Under the pieces are notes generated by a model. It was not told the origin of the DNA. It worked only from the letters and a program-made list of their open reading frames with translations, and did not search any database. The position numbers were made by a program, and so were the translations under genes. Below, piece after piece: positions 63,745 through 64,000 of a DNA stretch of 64,000 bases. How positions within the stretch are numbered: the first letter of the stretch is position 1; every line of letters starts with the position of its first letter. The DNA is from Chloroflexota bacterium (GTDB taxonomy: Bacteria > Chloroflexota > Limnocylindria > QHBO01): positions 186,001 to 250,000 of the forward strand of contig JAILWI010000001.1 in the NCBI GenBank assembly GCA_025699005.1, given 5' to 3'.

Positions 63745-64000
63745 CTCGCGGGCCGGCGTCCTCCTCGTGGGCGGAGGGGTCACGTCGGTGCGCTGCGCGC
63801 GAACGCTGCGTCGCCTCGGCCACACGGGGTCGATCGTGCTGATCGCGGACGAGCCGCACCTGCCGTACAACCGGCCTCCGCTCTCGAAGGAGGTCCTGCG
63901 CGACGACGTGTCGCTCGACCTGCTCGACGCGGAGGGAGCGGCCTGGTACGAGCGGCGCGGGATCGAGTTGCGGGTCGGGACTCCGGCCACCTCAGTCGAC
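63737..64000 (+). CDS. FAD-dependent ferredoxin reductase-type oxidoreductase (3' partial)
   Basis: 88 codons until the window ends. GTG start; VLLVGGGVTSVRCARTLRRLG is the FAD-binding motif and YNRPPLSKEVL the usual ferredoxin/rubredoxin reductase motif. It overlaps the previous gene by 8 bp. Electron partner lies outside the window. Confidence 0.88.
   Translation, partial: MADSRAGVLLVGGGVTSVRCARTLRRLGHTGSIVLIADEPHLPYNRPPLSKEVLRDDVSLDLLDAEGAAWYERRGIELRVGTPATSVD

Overview
The window is about 64 kb of dense, GC-rich bacterial chromosome, with very short gaps, many 1-8 bp gene overlaps (ATGA/GTGA) and frequent GTG starts. There is no insertion sequence, prophage, CRISPR array or rRNA. The Bacillus/Actinobacteria-like cytochrome b6 plus subunit IV (APWY instead of PEWY), the full system I cytochrome c maturation cluster, many ECF sigma factors and the absence of outer-membrane genes fit a Chloroflexota bacterium (perhaps a Limnocylindria-like lineage) better than a proteobacterium. 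This assignment is an inference; no marker gene settles it.

Layout. 1-5.5 kb: quinol:cytochrome c oxidoreductase operon led by a GltD-like FAD/2[4Fe-4S] oxidoreductase (5' end missing). 5.5-10.8 kb: class II aldolase-like protein, GbsR-type regulator, A-type Fe-S carrier, aminotransferase and D-2-hydroxyacid dehydrogenase. 10.8-13.5 kb: minus-strand group of HxlR regulator, methionine-sulfoxide-reductase-type GAF protein, ECF sigma factor and a Tat-exported Rieske protein with an anti-sigma-like N-terminus, then a cupredoxin lipoprotein. 13.6-20.2 kb: ccmABCDEFGHI. 20.2-23.4 kb: MarR regulator with two operator copies on a yceI promoter, and an S9 peptidase. 23.4-29.9 kb: pstSCAB-phoU-phoBR-like operon behind a PHO-box-like repeat. 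30.0-30.5 kb: an 18-residue Cys-rich micropeptide divergent from an ArsR repressor gene, sharing one operator. 30.5-39.3 kb: MFS transporter, AzlCD, LLM oxidoreductase, threonine synthase, PhoX-like protein, toroid-like protein, tRNA-Lys, NfeD-like protein. 39.4-41 kb: CarH/LitR-type B12 regulator divergent from an ECF sigma gene. 42.4-45.5 kb: tRNA-fMet, a heme-copper-oxidase-like protein without histidine ligands, cytochrome c, NAD(P)H-hydrate epimerase. 45.5-50.6 kb: pyrimidine operon (pyrR-pyrB-pyrC-three unknowns-pyrE) with a PyrR RNA site. 50.6-56.3 kb: ECF sigma/anti-sigma pair, two GalT-like genes, kelch lipoprotein. 57.2-61.7 kb: Crp-type regulator, DVEGH-repeat peptide, GAF protein, cytosolic subtilase and MFS-cNMP fusion. 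61.7-64 kb: rsgA, an unknown protein and a truncated ferredoxin reductase.

How it fits together. Respiration is the main theme: the bc-type complex, c-type cytochromes, the heme c maturation machinery and oxidase-like genes are all here. Around it lie stress and nutrient circuits (redox/methionine-oxidation group, Pho regulon, metal/ArsR, B12-light sensor). The strongest candidates for undescribed biology are the ArsR-linked micropeptide, the 57.2-61.7 kb repeat peptide-protease-exporter cluster, the Rieske/anti-sigma fusion, the ligand-free oxidase-like protein and the GalT pair in which one member lacks its nucleophile.
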